This document shows positions 14,665 through 17,071 of a DNA stretch of 17,071 bases, in pieces (position 1 is the stretch's first letter; each line of letters opens with the position of its first letter). Both the position numbers and the translations under genes were made by a program. The notes beneath the pieces are model-generated. The model searched no databases. It was not told the DNA's origin and saw nothing but the letters and a program-made list of their open reading frames with translations. Origin of the DNA: Nitrospira sp. UBA6909 (lineage in GTDB: Bacteria; Nitrospirota; Nitrospiria; Nitrospirales; Nitrospiraceae); assembly GCA_002451055.1 (NCBI GenBank), contig DKBD01000232.1, positions 8,218 to 25,288 on the forward strand, read 5' to 3'.

Positions 14665-15666
14665 TTACTCCGACTTCGGACTCCCATCGTTAGACTGCGG
14701 CACATCAACCTTCGTGCCTAGCGAGAGCCCCATTTCCGACAAGATTTCTTTTATTTCATTAAGAGACTTCTTCCCAAAATTTTTCGTCCGTAGCATTTCC
14801 CCTTCTGACTTCTGTACGAGATCCGCGATCGTTTTGATATTGGCATTCTTCAAGCAATTGGCCGCCCGGACGGACAACTCCAACTCGTTGACACTACGGG
14901 AAAGATTTTTATTCACTTCGTATTGAGATTCTTCATAACCCGGCTCGGTCTTCCCTGCACCGCGCTCTTCTGGATTGATGAAGATATCCAGATGCTCGCG
15001 CAGAATACTGGCTGCATTCGACAAGGCGTCGCGCGGGCTAATAGTCGCATCAGTCCAGATTTCCATGGTCAATTTGTCATAGTCGGTCATGCGGCCGATG
15101 CGAGCGTTTTCTACTTGGAAATTCACGCGCTTGATTGGGGAGAAAATCGAATCGATGGCAATCACGCCGATCGGCAATCCTTCCTCTTTATTGCGCTCGG
15201 CAGGCGCGTACCCTCGTCCGTGCTTGACCGTCATTTCGATGTCCAGGGAGGCATCTTTGTCGAGCGTTGCGATATGTAAATCCGGCGTGAGAACGGTGAT
15301 GTCTGCATCGTGAATGATATCCGAACCCTTCGCCTCGCCAGGCCCCATCTTTTTCAATCGAATAGTTTTGGGCTTATCGGTATGCAGTGCGAGCCTCAGG
15401 CTTTTGATATTCAAGATAATCGCTGTAACGTCTTCAGTGACACCGGGAATCGTGGAAAATTCGTGAACCACCCCTTCGATCTTCACCGTGGTAACTGCGG
15501 CTCCCGTAAGGGATGACAGCAAAACCCTCCGTAGGGCATTTCCAATCGTGGTGCCGAACCCCCGCTCAAACGCCTCGGTGGTGAACCGACCGAATATCGG
15601 GGATTGCGCATCCTTGTCGACTTCCACCCGCAATGGGATTTGAAAGTCTTTCATCGCCTTGATCAT
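14665..15666 (-). CDS. rpoA: DNA-directed RNA polymerase subunit alpha
   Basis: Alpha dimerises to nucleate RNA polymerase assembly and contacts UP-element DNA and activators through its C-terminal domain. The 333-residue product has the N-terminal assembly domain (about 10-235), including [20 protein letters not shown] (26-45) and [10 protein letters not shown] (49-58). A linker at about 236-254 follows, then the helix-hairpin-helix C-terminal domain (about 258-318) with [20 protein letters not shown] (264-283) and [12 protein letters not shown] (295-306). An acidic, serine-rich tail ends the protein. The start is not certain: ATG codons at 15678, 15666 and 15654 are all in frame. I chose 15666 because GGGGG lies five bases before it. 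It follows rpsD by 86 bases. Confidence 0.97.
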   Translation of the reverse strand: MIKAMKDFQIPLRVEVDKDAQSPIFGRFTTEAFERGFGTTIGNALRRVLLSSLTGAAVTTVKIEGVVHEFSTIPGVTEDVTAIILNIKSLRLALHTDKPKTIRLKKMGPGEAKGSDIIHDADITVLTPDLHIATLDKDASLDIEMTVKHGRGYAPAERNKEEGLPIGVIAIDSIFSPIKRVNFQVENARIGRMTDYDKLTMEIWTDATISPRDALSNAASILREHLDIFINPEERGAGKTEPGYEESQYEVNKNLSRSVNELELSVRAANCLKNANIKTIADLVQKSEGEMLRTKNFGKKSLNEIKEILSEMGLSLGTKVDVPQSNDGSPKSE

Positions 15667-15752
15667 GACCACCCCCATCTACCATCAGACAACCGGCCCA
15701 GTGGCACAATGCCATGTGTTACGCAACAACGCCGCTCAACCGAAGCCGATGG

Positions 15753-16379
15753 CTATCGTGAATACAACTCCACAACCATCTGTTCATTCACCGGCAATGG
15801 GATCTGCTCCTTGGCCGGTAACGCACGAACGATCCCCTTGCATGCTGCCTTATCGAGTTCTAGCCAATCGGGAATGCCTCGGCTGTCGACGGCCTCCAAC
15901 GCTCCCTGGATCGCAGCGAGATTTCGGCTTCGGTCACGAACTTCAATGGTATCACCAACCTTTACGAGGGCACCGGCGACCGTGATCTTCCTCCCGTTCA
16001 TCATGAGATGGCCGTGATTAATGATCTGACGTGCCTGCTTCCGTGAAATGCCGAATCCCAGGCGATACGCCACGTTGTCGAGACGGCATTCGAGCAACCG
16101 CAGCAACGCCTCACCCGTGACACCGGCTTGCCGTTCGGCGCGTTCGAATACGCCGCGGAATTGACGTTCTTGAAGGCCGTAGATCCGCCGCAGCTTCTGT
16201 TTTTCACGCAGCTGGAGGCTGTAGTCTGAAGTCCGCTGCCGCCCCTGTCCGTGCTGACCTGGTGGATAGCTCCGCCTCTCGACGGCACATTTTTCCGTCA
16301 TGCAGCGGACACCCTTGAGAAACAGCTTCTCACCTTCTCGCCGACAGAGCCGACAGACAGGACCACGATACTTTGCCAC
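15753..16379 (-). CDS. rpsD: 30S ribosomal protein S4 (zinc-binding form)
   Basis: S4 is a primary 16S rRNA-binding protein that nucleates 30S assembly, and in several bacteria it represses translation of its own operon. The 208-residue product starts MAKYRGPVCRLCRREGEKL. Four cysteines (C9, C12, C26, C31) form the zinc-binding site of the C-plus type of S4. The body with SYPPGQHGQGRQRTSDY is at about 37-53, and the S4 RNA-binding domain is at about 98-160, with CRLDNVAYRLGFGISRKQAR near 97-116. The GTG start at 16379 has GAGGAGG about five bases upstream. Between rpsK and rpsD lies a 96-bp spacer with a conspicuous hairpin (16399-16449), a possible autoregulatory site. Confidence 0.98.
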   Translation of the reverse strand: MAKYRGPVCRLCRREGEKLFLKGVRCMTEKCAVERRSYPPGQHGQGRQRTSDYSLQLREKQKLRRIYGLQERQFRGVFERAERQAGVTGEALLRLLECRLDNVAYRLGFGISRKQARQIINHGHLMMNGRKITVAGALVKVGDTIEVRDRSRNLAAIQGALEAVDSRGIPDWLELDKAACKGIVRALPAKEQIPLPVNEQMVVELYSR

Positions 16380-16398
16380 TGCTTCCTCCTCGTTATGT

Positions 16399-16449
16399 CA
16401 GCGTGATCTGGAAGACGACGGCACTGAATTCATCTTCCACTCCACGCTG
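16399..16449 (-). promoter_or_regulatory. Two-part hairpin in the rpsD leader; candidate S4 autoregulatory element
   Basis: On the minus strand CAGCGTG (16449-16443) pairs with CACGCTG (16405-16399) and, inside it, GGAAGA (16438-16433) pairs with TCTTCC (16415-16410). The two stems are separated by a symmetric 4-by-4 internal loop that allows a G-U and a U-A pair with two mismatches in between. The 17-base apical loop contains the self-complementary TGAATTCA. No T-run follows, so it is not a terminator. The base of the hairpin is roughly a dozen bases upstream of the rpsD ribosome binding site. Confidence 0.45.
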
Positions 16450-16475
16450 CCTGATGTCACACGCTTACGATATCA

Positions 16476-16859
16476 TTACACACGCCGACGTTTGGGCGGG
16501 CGGCATCCATTATGCGGTATCGGAGTCACGTCTCGAATCAAATTGATGCGCAGTCCAGCCCCTTGGAGCGATCGAATCGCCGACTCGCGACCTGATCCAG
16601 GCCCGTTTACAAATACATCAATTTGACGCATGCCACTCTCCATCGCCTTTCGTGCGGCAGCTTCTCCGGCCCGCTGCGCGGCAAAGGGAGTGCTTTTCCG
16701 AGACCCTTTGAACCCTTGATTGCCAGCACTGGTCCATACGACCGTATTCCCGCTCATATCTGTAATTGTCACGATCGTGTTGTTGAACGAAGCCTGGATG
16801 TGAGCAACTCCGCTTTGTACGATCCGGCGTTCTTTCTTTTTCCCCTTTTTGACACTCAT
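16476..16859 (-). CDS. rpsK: 30S ribosomal protein S11
   Basis: S11 is a component of the 30S platform next to the mRNA exit region. The 127-residue product is of standard length. It has the basic N-terminus [32 protein letters not shown] (19-38), [14 protein letters not shown] (49-62), and the conserved C-terminus [14 protein letters not shown]. The ATG at 16859 is preceded by AAGGAG at five bases. It follows rpsM by 29 bases in the canonical alpha-operon order. Confidence 0.99.
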   Translation of the reverse strand: MSVKKGKKKERRIVQSGVAHIQASFNNTIVTITDMSGNTVVWTSAGNQGFKGSRKSTPFAAQRAGEAAARKAMESGMRQIDVFVNGPGSGRESAIRSLQGAGLRINLIRDVTPIPHNGCRPPKRRRV

Positions 16860-16888
16860 GCGAACTCCTTCATGGTTCCTTCAACGGA

Positions 16889-17071
16889 TTAGGCCTTCGG
16901 TGCTGCCTTGGCCGCCATCGGTCTTGGCTTGCTGCCGACGCCAGCTCGACGACCTTTGCGCGTCCTGGCATTCGTCTTGGTTCGTTGCCCGCGCACGGGC
17001 AATCCTTTTCGATGGCGCAACCCTCTATACGTGCCAGAATCGACCAAACGCTTGATATTCAAAGATATTTC
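16889..17071 (-). CDS. rpsM: 30S ribosomal protein S13, C-terminal part (cut by window edge)
   Basis: S13 sits in the 30S head and contacts the P-site tRNA and the 50S subunit. Reading in from the window edge gives 60 codons ending at TAA 16891-16889. They include [20 protein letters not shown] (11-30) and [10 protein letters not shown] (31-40), the S13 signature region, and end with a basic Ala/Lys/Pro tail. The N-terminal half is outside the window. It is the most upstream gene seen of the alpha operon, 29 bases before rpsK. Confidence 0.98.
   Translation of the reverse strand, partial: EISLNIKRLVDSGTYRGLRHRKGLPVRGQRTKTNARTRKGRRAGVGSKPRPMAAKAAPKA

Noticed and set aside
15702..15714. Small hairpin TGGCA-N3-TGCCA between rpsD and rpoA
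   Set aside because: Only five base pairs with a three-base loop and no T-run; expected by chance at this length.

Overview
This window is a housekeeping and cell-envelope stretch of a bacterial chromosome. All 19 protein genes I can support lie on the minus strand, so transcription runs from the high-coordinate end towards position 1. I see no tRNA, rRNA, CRISPR array, insertion sequence, integrase or toxin/defence module. The gene content (type IV pilus secretin machinery, Lpt lipopolysaccharide export, sigma-54, and PII with its uridylyltransferase) indicates a Gram-negative, diderm, free-living bacterium. Moderate GC, overall protein character and gene order suggest Nitrospira (phylum Nitrospirota), but that is an impression from memory, not a database match.

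Layout in transcription order. (1) 17071-14212: the distal part of the alpha ribosomal operon, rpsM (cut by the window edge), rpsK, rpsD, rpoA and rplQ. It closes with a perfect 16-bp-stem terminator at 14136-14171. A two-part hairpin lies just before rpsD. (2) 14112-9537: lptC, lptA, lptB, rpoN and rapZ, with a plausible sigma-70 promoter before lptC. This resembles the proteobacterial lpt-rpoN-hpf-ptsN-rapZ cluster, but hpf and ptsN are absent and a 191-bp gap separates rpoN from rapZ. (3) 9470-4158: pilMNOPQ, headed by the best promoter in the window (TTGACA-16-TATACT) and a leader of about 270 nt, and closed by a terminator at 4079-4117. (4) 3844-915: aroB and nadE, overlapping by one base. 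(5) 816-1: glnB (PII) and the start of glnD, preceded by a long spacer with a candidate promoter and a dyad.

How the genes work together. The alpha-operon genes build the 30S and 50S subunits and the RNA polymerase alpha subunit. LptB drives LPS extraction, LptC links the inner-membrane complex to the periplasmic bridge, and LptA is that bridge. PilM, PilN, PilO and PilP form the alignment subcomplex connecting the pilus motor to the PilQ outer-membrane secretin. AroB makes 3-dehydroquinate for the shikimate pathway, NadE makes NAD+ using glutamine nitrogen, and GlnB/GlnD form the nitrogen-status sensor.

Most of the window is ordinary core genome. The points that merit a second look are in the spacers: the rpsD leader hairpin, the pilM leader with its tiny ORFs, the rpoN-rapZ gap with an unresolved rapZ start, and the glnB upstream region. 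The nadE-glnB-glnD neighbourhood is a further point, as a possible functional link between NAD+ synthesis and PII. I found no convincing undescribed system.
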